Below are positions 7,631 to 17,569 of a DNA stretch of 64,000 nucleotides, one piece after another. How positions within the stretch are numbered: the stretch's first letter is position 1; each line of letters begins with the position of its first letter. Origin of the DNA: Metarhizobium sp964253915 (GTDB taxonomy: Bacteria; Pseudomonadota; Alphaproteobacteria; Rhizobiales; Rhizobiaceae); assembly GCF_964253915.1 (NCBI RefSeq), contig NZ_CAXUSG020000003.1, positions 310,001 to 374,000 on the forward strand, in the 5' to 3' direction. The notes under the pieces were generated by a model. The model was not told where the DNA came from. It saw nothing but the letters and a program-made list of their open reading frames with translations, and made no database searches. The translations under genes and the position numbers were made by a program.

Positions 7631-9406
7631 ATGACAATGACGCAACCCGCCCTAGAGACCCTCATGAACCCGGTTCGGTCCGAGCGAGAATTCCAAAATA
7701 TCTTCCGGCGGCTGCAACTCGCACTTGAATCCTCGCGGATCGGCGTCTGGGAGCACGATCCGCAAACGGACGAGATCCGCTGGGACCAGCAGATGCACGC
7801 GCTGTACCAGACCGGTCGCACCGACGCGATCGTGCATGCCGGTATCTGGACGAAAGCGCTTCATCCAGACGACATTCAAAGAGCGCTGGCGGATTTCACC
7901 CAGGCCGTGGCGCGCAAGGGCGCCTATTCCTCCGATTTCCGCATCGTACTGCCAAACGGCGATATCCGGCACATCCGCTCCCGTGCCCATTATTTCGAGG
8001 AAGCCGGCCGCGCCACGCTGATCGGCGCCGAGTGGGACATTACCGCCGACATCCAGCTCAACCGCGAACTGACGCTGCAGAAGGCGATCGCCGAGCGGCG
8101 GGCCATCGCGCTGGAGCGCAGCCGCACGCAGATCGAACAGGCCGCCGACCACGACTACCTGACCGGCCTGCCCAACCGCCGCTATTTCGACCGGCGGCTT
8201 GCCGAATTGTGTGACGGCGAGGCAGAAGCCAATCTCGCCATCCTGCATATCGATCTCGACAACTTCAAAACCATCAACGACACCTACGGCCATGCCGCCG
8301 GCGATGCGGTGTTGATGGCGACGGCCCACATCCTTCGCAGCACCGCCCCCGCAGGCAGCTTCGCCTCCAGGGTCGGCGGCGACGAATTCATCCTGATGCT
8401 CCCCGATTTCGGATCGGTCGATGCAGCCATGGCTCTGGCGCAAAAGCTGACCCGCCGGCACAAGGCCGGCGTCAACCATGACGGCACGGTGCTGAAGACC
8501 AGCATCTCTATCGGCCTCGCCTGGACGACAGACGGAAACGCCGCGTCACTGCTGGCCGATTCCGACATCGCCCTCTATGCCGCCAAGAAGAATGGCCGTG
8601 GCCGCATCGAACGCTTTCAGCCGGAGATGAAGGCGGAACTGATCCGCGAGCGCCTTTTGACCGAACAGCTGAAACAGGGCCTGGAGAACGGCGAACTCGT
8701 TCCGTATTATCAGGTGCAGGTCGATGCCCGCACCCGCGCCGTGGTGTCCATGGAGGCACTGGTTCGCTGGAAGCATCCGGAACACGGCGTCCTGCTGCCC
8801 GAAGCGTTTCTCGGCATCGTCGCCAATGCCGGACTTGCGGCGCAGCTCGACGAAGCGATCCTGCACCAGGTTCTCGCCAACCGTCGCGCCTGGCAGGCGG
8901 CCGGCCTCGTGGTGCCACGTATTTCGATCAACATTTCCGCCGTTCGGCTTGCCGAACCCCGGTTGCTCGAACAGCTTGCCGGACTTGAGATCGAAAAGGA
9001 TGCCCTCAGCTTCGAGCTTTTGGAAACGATCTTTCTCGATGAACTCGACGACACCGCCTTTGCCAACATCGCGCACCTGAAGACCTTGGGCATCGATGTC
9101 GAAGTCGACGATTTCGGCTCCGGCCACGCCTCGATCGTCGGCCTCGTCAAGTTGAAGCCGAAACGCCTGAAAATCGATCGCCGCCTGGTCCTGCCGATCA
9201 CCGCCTCGTCGGAACAGACGAGCCTGATCAGCTCCATCGTCGACATTGCCGAGGCGCTGGATATCGAGGTCATCGCCGAGGGGGTCGAGACGCTGGAACA
9301 TGCAGAGATGCTGGCCGATCTCGGCTGCCGGATCCTTCAGGGTTATGCCATCGCTTTTCCGGTTTCCGCCGAGGAACTCGGCGCCTCCCTGTTGCAGCGG
9401 CGATAA
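7631..9406 (+). CDS. PAS-GGDEF-EAL cyclic-di-GMP signalling protein
   Basis: 591 residues from this start. A PAS-like sensor domain occupies about residues 25-150 (SSRIGVWEHDPQTDEIRW), a GGDEF diguanylate-cyclase domain has intact GGDEF at 249-253 and DNFKTIND before it, and an EAL phosphodiesterase domain has EAL at 375-377, ELLET, DDFGSG, a KIDRRLV lysine and AEGVET. Because both catalytic signatures are intact, the protein could make or degrade c-di-GMP. No membrane segment is seen, so it should be cytosolic. The start is uncertain: the frame stays open to a TTG at 7502 through AT-rich sequence; ATG at 7631 or 7637 gives a protein beginning just before the conserved part. Confidence 0.9.
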   Translation: MTMTQPALETLMNPVRSEREFQNIFRRLQLALESSRIGVWEHDPQTDEIRWDQQMHALYQTGRTDAIVHAGIWTKALHPDDIQRALADFTQAVARKGAYSSDFRIVLPNGDIRHIRSRAHYFEEAGRATLIGAEWDITADIQLNRELTLQKAIAERRAIALERSRTQIEQAADHDYLTGLPNRRYFDRRLAELCDGEAEANLAILHIDLDNFKTINDTYGHAAGDAVLMATAHILRSTAPAGSFASRVGGDEFILMLPDFGSVDAAMALAQKLTRRHKAGVNHDGTVLKTSISIGLAWTTDGNAASLLADSDIALYAAKKNGRGRIERFQPEMKAELIRERLLTEQLKQGLENGELVPYYQVQVDARTRAVVSMEALVRWKHPEHGVLLPEAFLGIVANAGLAAQLDEAILHQVLANRRAWQAAGLVVPRISINISAVRLAEPRLLEQLAGLEIEKDALSFELLETIFLDELDDTAFANIAHLKTLGIDVEVDDFGSGHASIVGLVKLKPKRLKIDRRLVLPITASSEQTSLISSIVDIAEALDIEVIAEGVETLEHAEMLADLGCRILQGYAIAFPVSAEELGASLLQRR

Positions 9407-9537
9407 ACGACCGTTGGCGGCGGCACCACAAGCGCTCGAATTGCAACCCATGACGTGCATCATTTAATCCTAAAACACCCATCCATTTGTAAATACAATA
9501 TAAAGATGCTTGCCTTCGCTCGCGATTTCGCCTTCTC

Positions 9538-9556
9538 TTGGGTTTCCACAACCCAA
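9538..9556 (+). promoter_or_regulatory. 5'-UTR hairpin just upstream of the peptide-binding-protein gene
   Basis: A perfect 7-bp inverted repeat TTGGGTT / AACCCAA with a 5-base loop lies a few bases before the AAAGGGGAG ribosome site of the gene at 9576. It could protect the mRNA 5' end or modulate access to the ribosome site. Function is inferred only from position. Confidence 0.35.
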
Positions 9557-9575
9557 AAATAAAAAGGGGAGAACC

Positions 9576-11177
9576 ATGAAGGCACTTACGTTCAACCGTC
9601 ACATCGCAGCCCTGCTGCTCGGTTCGATGCTCGCCGGCGCCAGTCCGGCGCTGGCCGAAACCGTCCTTCATCGCGGCAATGCCGGCGAGCCGCAGACGCT
9701 CGACCAGGCGCATACCTCCATCAACATCGAGGAATTCATCCTCAAGGATCTCTATGAGGGCCTGACGATCTACGACGCTGCCGGCAAGATCGTGCCAGGT
9801 GCCGCGGAAAGCTGGACGATCTCCGACGACGGCACCGTCTATACCTTCAAGCTGCGCGATAACGGCAAGTGGTCGGACGGTTCGCCGGTGACGGCGGACG
9901 ATTTCGTCTTCTCGTTCCAGCGCGTCGAGGACCCGAAGACGGCAGCGGGCTACGCCAACATCCTCTATCCCGTCAAAAATGCCCAAAAGGTCAACAAGGG
10001 CGAGGCAGCCGTCGATCAGCTCGGCATCAAGGCGGTCGATGCCAAGACGGTGGAAATCACTCTGGAACGCCCAACCCCCTTCTTCCTCGAACTTCTGGCG
10101 CACCAGACGGCGCTGCCGGTCAGCAAGGCAAGCGTCGAGAAGAACGGCGCCGATTTCGTCAAGCCGGGCACCATGGTCTCGAACGGCGCCTTCAAGCTGG
10201 TCAGCCACGTGCCGAACGACAATCTGGTGGTCGAAAAGAACCCGAACCATTGGGACGCCGCCAATGTGAAACTCGACAAGGTGATCTTCTATCCCATCGA
10301 CGACCAGGCCGCTTCGATCCGCCGTTTCGAAGCCAAGGAAATGGACCTCGTCTACAATTTCTCGGCCGACCAGATCGAACGGCTGCGCACGGCCTACAAC
10401 ACCCAGGTGCATGTCTCGCCGACGCTCGCCACCTATTATTACGCCTTCGACACCCGCAGCGAACCCTATAGCGACGTTCGCGTCCGCCGGGCGCTGTCCA
10501 TGGCCGTCGACCGCGATTTTCTGGCGAAGGAAATCTACAGCGGCTCGCAGATCCCCGCCTATTCCATGGTACCGCCTGGCATTGAAGGCTACGGCGAGCC
10601 GTCGCGCGCCGATTTTTCGGGAGATTCGCAGCTCGACCGTGAGGACAAGGCCGTCGCCCTGATGAAGGAAGCCGGCTACGGCGAGGGCGGCAAGCCGCTC
10701 GCCATCGAGATCCGCTACAACACCAACCCCAACCACGAGCGAGTCGCCACCGCCATCGCCGACATGTGGAAGAACACGTTCGGCGCCACCGTGACCATGG
10801 TCAATCTCGACGTGTCCTCGCACTACGCCTTCCTGCAGGAGGGCGGCAAGTTCAACGTCGCGCGCGCCGGCTGGGTGGCGGATTACGCCGATGCGGAAAA
10901 CTTCCTGGCGCTCAGCGTCAGCACCAACAAGACCTTCAACTACGGCAGCTTCAACAATCCGGACTACGACGCCCTCATGACGAAATCCTATGAGGAACGC
11001 GATCCGGCAGCCCGCTCGAAGGTGCTGCATGAGGCAGAAGCGCTGCTGATGAAGGAACAGCCGGTCGCGCCGCTGCTCACCCAGGCGGACCTCTGGATGG
11101 TCTCCGACCGCGTCAAGGGCTGGGAAGACAACGCCGCCAACCAGCATCTCAGCCGCTTCCTGAGCGTTTCCGAATAA
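9576..11177 (+). CDS. Oligopeptide ABC transporter, periplasmic binding protein (OppA-like)
   Basis: 533 residues of solute-binding family 5. A Sec signal peptide is present (LLLGSMLAGASPALA, cleavage near residue 27), followed by GNAGEPQTLDQAHTS and, further on, the family hallmark region AESWTISDDGTVYTFKLRDN. The ATG at 9576 has a strong AAAGGGGAG site; an in-frame upstream start at 9510 would place the signal peptide internally and is rejected. Together with the three following genes it makes a complete dipeptide/oligopeptide importer. The preferred peptide is unknown. Confidence 0.94.
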   Translation: MKALTFNRHIAALLLGSMLAGASPALAETVLHRGNAGEPQTLDQAHTSINIEEFILKDLYEGLTIYDAAGKIVPGAAESWTISDDGTVYTFKLRDNGKWSDGSPVTADDFVFSFQRVEDPKTAAGYANILYPVKNAQKVNKGEAAVDQLGIKAVDAKTVEITLERPTPFFLELLAHQTALPVSKASVEKNGADFVKPGTMVSNGAFKLVSHVPNDNLVVEKNPNHWDAANVKLDKVIFYPIDDQAASIRRFEAKEMDLVYNFSADQIERLRTAYNTQVHVSPTLATYYYAFDTRSEPYSDVRVRRALSMAVDRDFLAKEIYSGSQIPAYSMVPPGIEGYGEPSRADFSGDSQLDREDKAVALMKEAGYGEGGKPLAIEIRYNTNPNHERVATAIADMWKNTFGATVTMVNLDVSSHYAFLQEGGKFNVARAGWVADYADAENFLALSVSTNKTFNYGSFNNPDYDALMTKSYEERDPAARSKVLHEAEALLMKEQPVAPLLTQADLWMVSDRVKGWEDNAANQHLSRFLSVSE

Positions 11178-11247
11178 TCACACCCTTTTTGGGCGCACGG
11201 CCGGTCAACGGCTGTGCGCCGAGCTGGGAGATTGCGGGAGCACCGCC

Positions 11248-12171
11248 ATGATTTCCTTCGTGCTGCGACGGCTGGCGAGCGCCGTGCCAACACTGTTCAT
11301 CGTCGTCACCATCTCGTTTTTCCTGATGCGGTTCGCGCCGGGCGGCCCCTTTAACCTTGAACGGCCGCTGCCGCCGGCAACGATGGCCAACCTGGTCAGG
11401 ACCTACCAGCTCGACCAGCCGCTCTGGCGACAATACTTCACCTATCTCGGCAATGCGGTGACCGGCGATTTCGGCCCGAGCTACATCTACAAGGACAACA
11501 GCGTCGCCGAACTGATCGGCAAGGGCCTGCCCTACTCCATCGAACTCGGTTTCTACGCCCTGCTGGTGGCGCTGATCGGCGGGGTGCTCGCCGGTACGGT
11601 CGCCGCCCTGCGCCAGAACAGCCCGCTCGATTTCACCATCATGTCGCTGTCGACCATCGGCGTCACCGTGCCGAACTTTGTCGTCGGCCCGGTGCTGACG
11701 CTTGTCTTCGCCGTCTTCCTGTCGCTTCTGCCCGCCGGTGGCTGGGGCGACGGATCGCTGCGTTTCCTCATCCTGCCGATGATCGCTCTGGCCTTGCCGC
11801 AACTCGCCGTCTTCGCAAGGCTGACGCGCGGCTCGATGATCGAGGCACTGCACACCGATCACATCCGCACAGCCCGCGCCTACGGGCTGCCGCCGCGGGT
11901 CGTCGTCGTCACCCATGCGATGCGGGCGGCGCTGCTGCCGGTCGTGTCTTATCTGGCGCCCTGCGCCGCGGCATTGCTGACGGGTTCGGCCGTGGTCCAG
12001 ACGATCTTCACCATCCCCGGCGTCGGCCGCTACTTCGTGCTCGGCGCCCTCAACCGCGATTATACGCTGGTGATGGGCACGGTAGTGCTGATTGCGATTT
12101 TCGTCATCGTCTTCAATCTCGTCGTCGATATCCTCTACGGCCTCTTGGATCCGAGGGTTCGCCATGACTGA
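11248..12171 (+). CDS. Oligopeptide ABC transporter permease (OppB-like)
   Basis: 307 residues with six predicted membrane helices. The N-terminal signature MISFVLRRLASAVPTLFIVV and the periplasmic loop after helix 1 are typical of DppB/OppB, and the EAA region reads TARAYGLPPRVVVVTHAMR. It pairs with the next gene product; the two genes overlap by 8 bases. Confidence 0.94.
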   Translation: MISFVLRRLASAVPTLFIVVTISFFLMRFAPGGPFNLERPLPPATMANLVRTYQLDQPLWRQYFTYLGNAVTGDFGPSYIYKDNSVAELIGKGLPYSIELGFYALLVALIGGVLAGTVAALRQNSPLDFTIMSLSTIGVTVPNFVVGPVLTLVFAVFLSLLPAGGWGDGSLRFLILPMIALALPQLAVFARLTRGSMIEALHTDHIRTARAYGLPPRVVVVTHAMRAALLPVVSYLAPCAAALLTGSAVVQTIFTIPGVGRYFVLGALNRDYTLVMGTVVLIAIFVIVFNLVVDILYGLLDPRVRHD

Positions 12172-13282
12172 CGCGACCGCCCCACTCCCCATCAAAAGCC
12201 GCAGCCTCGTGCAACTTGCCGCCCTGCGCTTCCGCCGCAACAGGGCAGCGCTCGGCGGCCTGATCGTGCTCGCCCTCGTCGCCCTGTTCTCGTTTGTTGG
12301 CCCTTCCCTCATCAGCCACAGCTACGACCAGGTCTTCCCCTCCTATGTCTCGGTGCCGCCGAGCCTCGAGCCGCGGCCGCAGGCCGATACGCTGAAGGAT
12401 GTGATGGAGAGCGTGGCAACACGCGCCCGCGTTTCGCTGAAGGCGTTTTCGGTCGACGGCAACAGCTTTGCCGCAACCGTCACCGCCGACGAGCCGATCG
12501 ATCCGCGTGCGACACGCTATTTCGACCGTGCCAACGAATTCGACAACACGGAAGTCGCCGCGACCGAAGATGACGGACGGACGCTGAAACTGACCGGCAC
12601 CGTGGCACGCGAATATTTCCTGTTCGGCACCGACAGCAATGGCCGCGACCTGCTCGCCCGCGTCATGCTCGGCGGGCAGATCTCGCTTTCCGTCGGCCTG
12701 CTGGCGAGCCTCGTCTCGCTGACCATCGGCGTGTTCTACGGCTCGATCTCCGGTTATCTCGGCGGGCGCGTCGACAATGTCATGATGCGTTTCGTCGAAA
12801 TTCTCTATTCGCTGCCCTTCGTTTTCCTTGTCGTGGTGCTTGTCGTCTTCTTCGGCCGCAGCTTCATCCTGATCTTCCTGGTCATCGGCGCGGTGGAATG
12901 GCTGGACATGGCCCGCATCGTCCGCGGCCAGACGCTGGCGCTCAAACGGCGCGAATTCGTCGGTGCCGCCCAGGCGCTCGGCCTCACCGACTGGCAGATC
13001 ATTCGCCGGCACATCATTCCCAACACTATCGGGCCCGTGGTGGTTTTCGTCACGGTGGTGGTGCCGAAAGTCATCCTGCTTGAAAGCTTTCTCTCTTTCC
13101 TCGGCCTCGGCGTCCAGGCGCCGCTGACCAGCTGGGGCGTGCTGATCGCCGAAGGCGCCAACAACATGCAGTCGGCCCCATGGCTTTTGATCTTCCCCGC
13201 CATCTTTTTTGTCGTCACGCTGTTTTCGCTGAATTTCGTCGGCGACGGCCTGCGTGACGCGCTTGATCCGAAGGACCGCTAG
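12164..13282 (+). CDS. Oligopeptide ABC transporter permease (OppC-like)
   Basis: 372 residues, longer than a minimal DppC (about 300). A first helix (ALGGLIVLALVALFSFVGP) is followed by a roughly 110-residue extracytoplasmic segment before the FGTDSNGRDLLARVMLGGQISL motif that starts the permease core. This extended loop is seen in OppC-type subunits. The EAA region is VGAAQALGLTDWQIIRRHIIPNTIGPV. The start at 12164 is set by the ATGACTGA overlap with the preceding permease. Confidence 0.93.
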   Translation: MTDATAPLPIKSRSLVQLAALRFRRNRAALGGLIVLALVALFSFVGPSLISHSYDQVFPSYVSVPPSLEPRPQADTLKDVMESVATRARVSLKAFSVDGNSFAATVTADEPIDPRATRYFDRANEFDNTEVAATEDDGRTLKLTGTVAREYFLFGTDSNGRDLLARVMLGGQISLSVGLLASLVSLTIGVFYGSISGYLGGRVDNVMMRFVEILYSLPFVFLVVVLVVFFGRSFILIFLVIGAVEWLDMARIVRGQTLALKRREFVGAAQALGLTDWQIIRRHIIPNTIGPVVVFVTVVVPKVILLESFLSFLGLGVQAPLTSWGVLIAEGANNMQSAPWLLIFPAIFFVVTLFSLNFVGDGLRDALDPKDR

Positions 13283-13284
13283 AG

Positions 13285-14889
<1,605 letters not shown>

Positions 14890-15015
14890 GCCGCAAACGC
14901 GCGCCATTTCGCTTCTCCCGCCGGCACCGAGGACGGCAATGAATTAGGAAGGTTGCCTTTCCTTTTGCAAAGGCCGTCCTACATTGCCTTCACCCTTATT
15001 TTTTCCGGATGCGGC

Positions 15016-16509
15016 ATGAAGTCAGGCATTTCTTTCCTGCGATCCACGATGCTGATGCTGGCGGTCGGCATCGTTATCCTGCTCGTGATCGTTGCGTCTT
15101 CCCTCTGGCTCGTTCACCAGAACGCCAAATATTCCGACCTGACGGTGGAACTTCGTCGGGTGCGTAACGCCACCCTCGACCTGTTCCTCACCATACAAAG
15201 TGCCGAAAGCGGGCAGCGGGGCTTCCTGCTCACCGAAGATCCGACCTATCTCGATCCTTATGCCGAGGCCATTTCCGAACTTCCGGCGCGGCGGACGACC
15301 TTCTCGAACAACATCGCCGGCAAGCCGGATTACGAAACACATCTTGTCGAACTGAACACCCTTATCGATCGCAAGATAAAGGAGATGGAGGACACGATCG
15401 CCTCCGCCAAGGCAGGCGATCGCGCCGCAGCCCTGGACCTGGTGGCGACGGATGCCGGCAAAAACACCATGTCCGCGATTCGCCATATACTGGAAAGGTT
15501 CATGGCGCAGACCGATGAGCGGCTGCGCGTCATCGTCGACGATCAACTCAGCGCCGCCAACAATTTGCAATGGGTCACGCTGAGCGGTGCAATCGCCATC
15601 CTGCTTGTTGTCGGCGGCTCGGTTGCCATCATCCTGCAGCACGTCCGCGATCTGTCGCGCGCGCGCGCCGAGCTGGAAGTCCTCAATGTCGGCCTGGAAA
15701 CCCGCGTCGAGGAGCGGACCCGCGACCTGATCCGCGCCAACGAGGAAATCCAGCGCTTCGCCTACATCGTCACCCACGACCTGCGCGCGCCTCTTGTCAA
15801 CATCATGGGTTTCCTGAGCGAATTCGAAAACGGCCTCAAGGACCTGCGTAACCACATGCTCGCCGCCCCGGACAAGCGGACGGAAGAAAGCGAACGCCTG
15901 GCCAGGCTTGCCGTGGAGGAAGACCTGCCGGAAGCCATGGGCTTCATCCGCTCGTCCACACGCAAGATGGATGCGCTGATCAACGCCATCCTGAAAATCT
16001 CCCGTGACGGACAGCGCAAGCTGCTGCCCGAACCGCTCGATCTCAAGGCGACCATCGAAGCCACCGCCGCCAGCATCCATCACCAGATCTCCGCCTCCGG
16101 CGGCGAGGTGGCGATTTCGGTCAAGGTGCCACAGATCACCACGGACCGCTTCTCGCTCGACCAGATTCTCGGCAACCTGTTCGACAATGCCGTCAAATAC
16201 CAGAAGCCGGGCCGGCCGTTGAAGCTGAACATTGCGGCCTATGCCGAAGGGCGCGGCCGCATCCGAATTGATGTCAAAGACAACGGCCGCGGCATCGCCG
16301 AACGCGACCAGGAGCGGGTGTTCGAGCTGTTCCGCCGCGCCGGCGACCAGGACCAGCCGGGCGAAGGCATCGGCCTTGCTTATGTGCGGTCGTTAATACG
16401 AAATTTGGGTGGTGACATTATCGTGCGTTCCGAACTGGATAGCGGCAGCACCTTCATCCTGACGCTGCCATCCGACCTGACGAAAATCGTGCGGAGTATG
16501 GAGTCATGA
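15016..16509 (+). CDS. CHASE3-domain sensor histidine kinase
   Basis: 497 residues. Helix 1 is at about 11-33, an extracytoplasmic CHASE3-type domain at about 40-180 (TIQSAESGQRGFLLTEDPTYL), helix 2 at about 185-210, then a coiled coil (LEVLNVGLETRVEERTRDL). The HisKA domain carries phospho-acceptor His254 in THDLRAPL, and a HATPase domain has an N-box at NLFDNAVKYQ (from 387) with DNGRGI and GEGIGLAYV. Between them is a charged insertion (about 275-310) lengthening the dimerisation helices, as in phytochrome-like kinases. The ATG at 15016 precedes the first helix. It overlaps the receiver gene by 4 bases. Confidence 0.92.
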   Translation: MKSGISFLRSTMLMLAVGIVILLVIVASSLWLVHQNAKYSDLTVELRRVRNATLDLFLTIQSAESGQRGFLLTEDPTYLDPYAEAISELPARRTTFSNNIAGKPDYETHLVELNTLIDRKIKEMEDTIASAKAGDRAAALDLVATDAGKNTMSAIRHILERFMAQTDERLRVIVDDQLSAANNLQWVTLSGAIAILLVVGGSVAIILQHVRDLSRARAELEVLNVGLETRVEERTRDLIRANEEIQRFAYIVTHDLRAPLVNIMGFLSEFENGLKDLRNHMLAAPDKRTEESERLARLAVEEDLPEAMGFIRSSTRKMDALINAILKISRDGQRKLLPEPLDLKATIEATAASIHHQISASGGEVAISVKVPQITTDRFSLDQILGNLFDNAVKYQKPGRPLKLNIAAYAEGRGRIRIDVKDNGRGIAERDQERVFELFRRAGDQDQPGEGIGLAYVRSLIRNLGGDIIVRSELDSGSTFILTLPSDLTKIVRSMES

Positions 16510-16943
16510 AAGCCACCGGCCAGGAAGTCACCATCGTCATGATCGAGGACGACGAGGGCCATGCCCGCCTCATCGAAAAGAATGTCCGCCGTGCCGGCGT
16601 CCATAACGAGATCGTCCCGTTTACGCTGGGCAAGAAGGCTCTGGACTACATCCTGGGAGAGAGCCGAGACGGCGAAGTTTCCAAGGATCGTTATCTCCTG
16701 GTGCTACTGGACCTGAACCTGCCCGACATGTCCGGCATCGACATTCTCGAGCAGATCAAGAGCAACGAACACACCAGGCGTCTGCCGGTGGTCGTGCTGA
16801 CCACCACCGACGACGAGCGCGAAATACAGAAATGTTACGATCTCGGCGCCAACGTCTACATCACCAAGCCGGTGGACTATGAGGGATTTGCAACCGCAAT
16901 CCGCAATCTCGGCCTGTTCTTCTCGGTCATCCAGGTTCCCTGA
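16506..16943 (+). CDS. Receiver-only response regulator
   Basis: 145 residues containing a single REC domain and no output domain. Acidic pocket Asp15/Asp16, phospho-acceptor Asp69 in LLDLNLPDMSG, the Thr of VVLTTTDDE and Lys of ITKPVDY are all present. It resembles the small Rcp1-type regulators often paired with HisKA kinases that have long linker helices. The ATGA overlap with the kinase gene marks them as cognate partners; the signal must be passed on by protein contact or further phosphotransfer. Confidence 0.93.
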   Translation: MKATGQEVTIVMIEDDEGHARLIEKNVRRAGVHNEIVPFTLGKKALDYILGESRDGEVSKDRYLLVLLDLNLPDMSGIDILEQIKSNEHTRRLPVVVLTTTDDEREIQKCYDLGANVYITKPVDYEGFATAIRNLGLFFSVIQVP

Positions 16944-16952
16944 CAAGGCTTG

Positions 16953-17055
16953 GCGCAATTCCAGCAAAAGTGCGTAGCGGTTTTGCGTCCGGAATTGCTT
17001 AGAAACAATGAGATAGAGCGTTTTCGCGTTTCACAGAAAGGCGGAAATGCTCTAG
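16953..17055. repeat. Palindromic intergenic repeat element
   Basis: Two adjacent imperfect inverted repeats directly follow the response-regulator gene. The first is bounded by GCAATTCC and GGAATTGC (16954-16998). The second is bounded by TAGAGC at 17014-17019 and GCTCTA at 17049-17054, with TTTC/GAAA cores. I recall very similar two-hairpin sequences as dispersed intergenic repeats in Rhizobiales genomes; no second copy occurs in this window, so the repeat status rests on that recollection. In the transcript it would fold into two stem-loops and may end or protect the upstream mRNA. Confidence 0.6.
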
Positions 17056-17073
17056 CGCCATCGCCCGGCCTGC

Positions 17074-17316
17074 TCATGCCTCGTCGCTGGAACCATCGCG
17101 GCCCACGCCGGCATTGTGGGACGCGGGAGCAATTTCCATGGACCGCCGAGCGCCATACCGCCTCTGGTCTCTTGCCAGCAGGCGAAGGATCCGGCGGATC
17201 AGCCGGGTATGCCGGTTGGGTAGATATCGTGCCTTCTGCTCCTGCTTTTCGGAATGCGCCCGCAAGGAATGCAGCCGATGGCGAATCGTCTCGATGTCGT
17301 CGTGGTTTTCCGTCAT
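17074..17316 (-). CDS. Small basic hypothetical protein
   Basis: 80 residues beginning MTENHDDIETIRHRLHSL, with a strongly basic helical middle (RHTRLIRRILRLLARDQRR). The ATG at 17316 was chosen over an in-frame TTG at 17328. No domain is recognised and no partner is adjacent: it lies alone between the kinase/regulator pair and the DUF4214 gene. A chance open frame in GC-rich DNA cannot be excluded. Confidence 0.35.
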   Translation of the reverse strand: MTENHDDIETIRHRLHSLRAHSEKQEQKARYLPNRHTRLIRRILRLLARDQRRYGARRSMEIAPASHNAGVGRDGSSDEA

Positions 17317-17510
17317 GTGTCCGTCCAACCTCTGTTGCGTTGGCCAACACTATCGGGCCTTTGTGATGCCCCGATTGTTCCAAGGGTGACAAGGTGAAGC
17401 GGGCGAAATTTTCCGAAACTGCGCAAGGCGGTTTTGCAAAAACGAAAACCGGAGAGGCATTTCTACCTGCGGGAGCGTGAAGCAGCGGTCGGCATTTGCA
17501 AATGAAGAGC

Positions 17511-17545
17511 CTGCTCGCGATACGCCATGACGAACCGCGAGCAGG
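17511..17545 (-). terminator. Inverted repeat downstream of the DUF4214 gene
   Basis: A perfect 10-bp stem (CCTGCTCGCG / CGCGAGCAGG) with a 15-base loop lies 25 bases beyond the stop of the minus-strand gene at 17570. The following minus-strand bases are only moderately T-rich. A second perfect palindrome, CATTTGCAAATG, follows at 17494-17505. Confidence 0.45.
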
Positions 17546-17569
17546 ATTGCACTGCGACGGAGAACAATC

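Noticed and set aside
9507..9563. A short leader frame (MLAFARDFAFSWVSTTQK) before the oligopeptide-binding-protein gene
   Set aside because: No ribosome site, and no enrichment of any amino acid relevant to the downstream transporter.
9270..11147. A 625-codon open frame antisense to the peptide-binding-protein gene
   Set aside because: Same kind of antisense shadow; the composition is His/Asp/Gly-rich as expected for reverse-frame translation of rhizobial genes.
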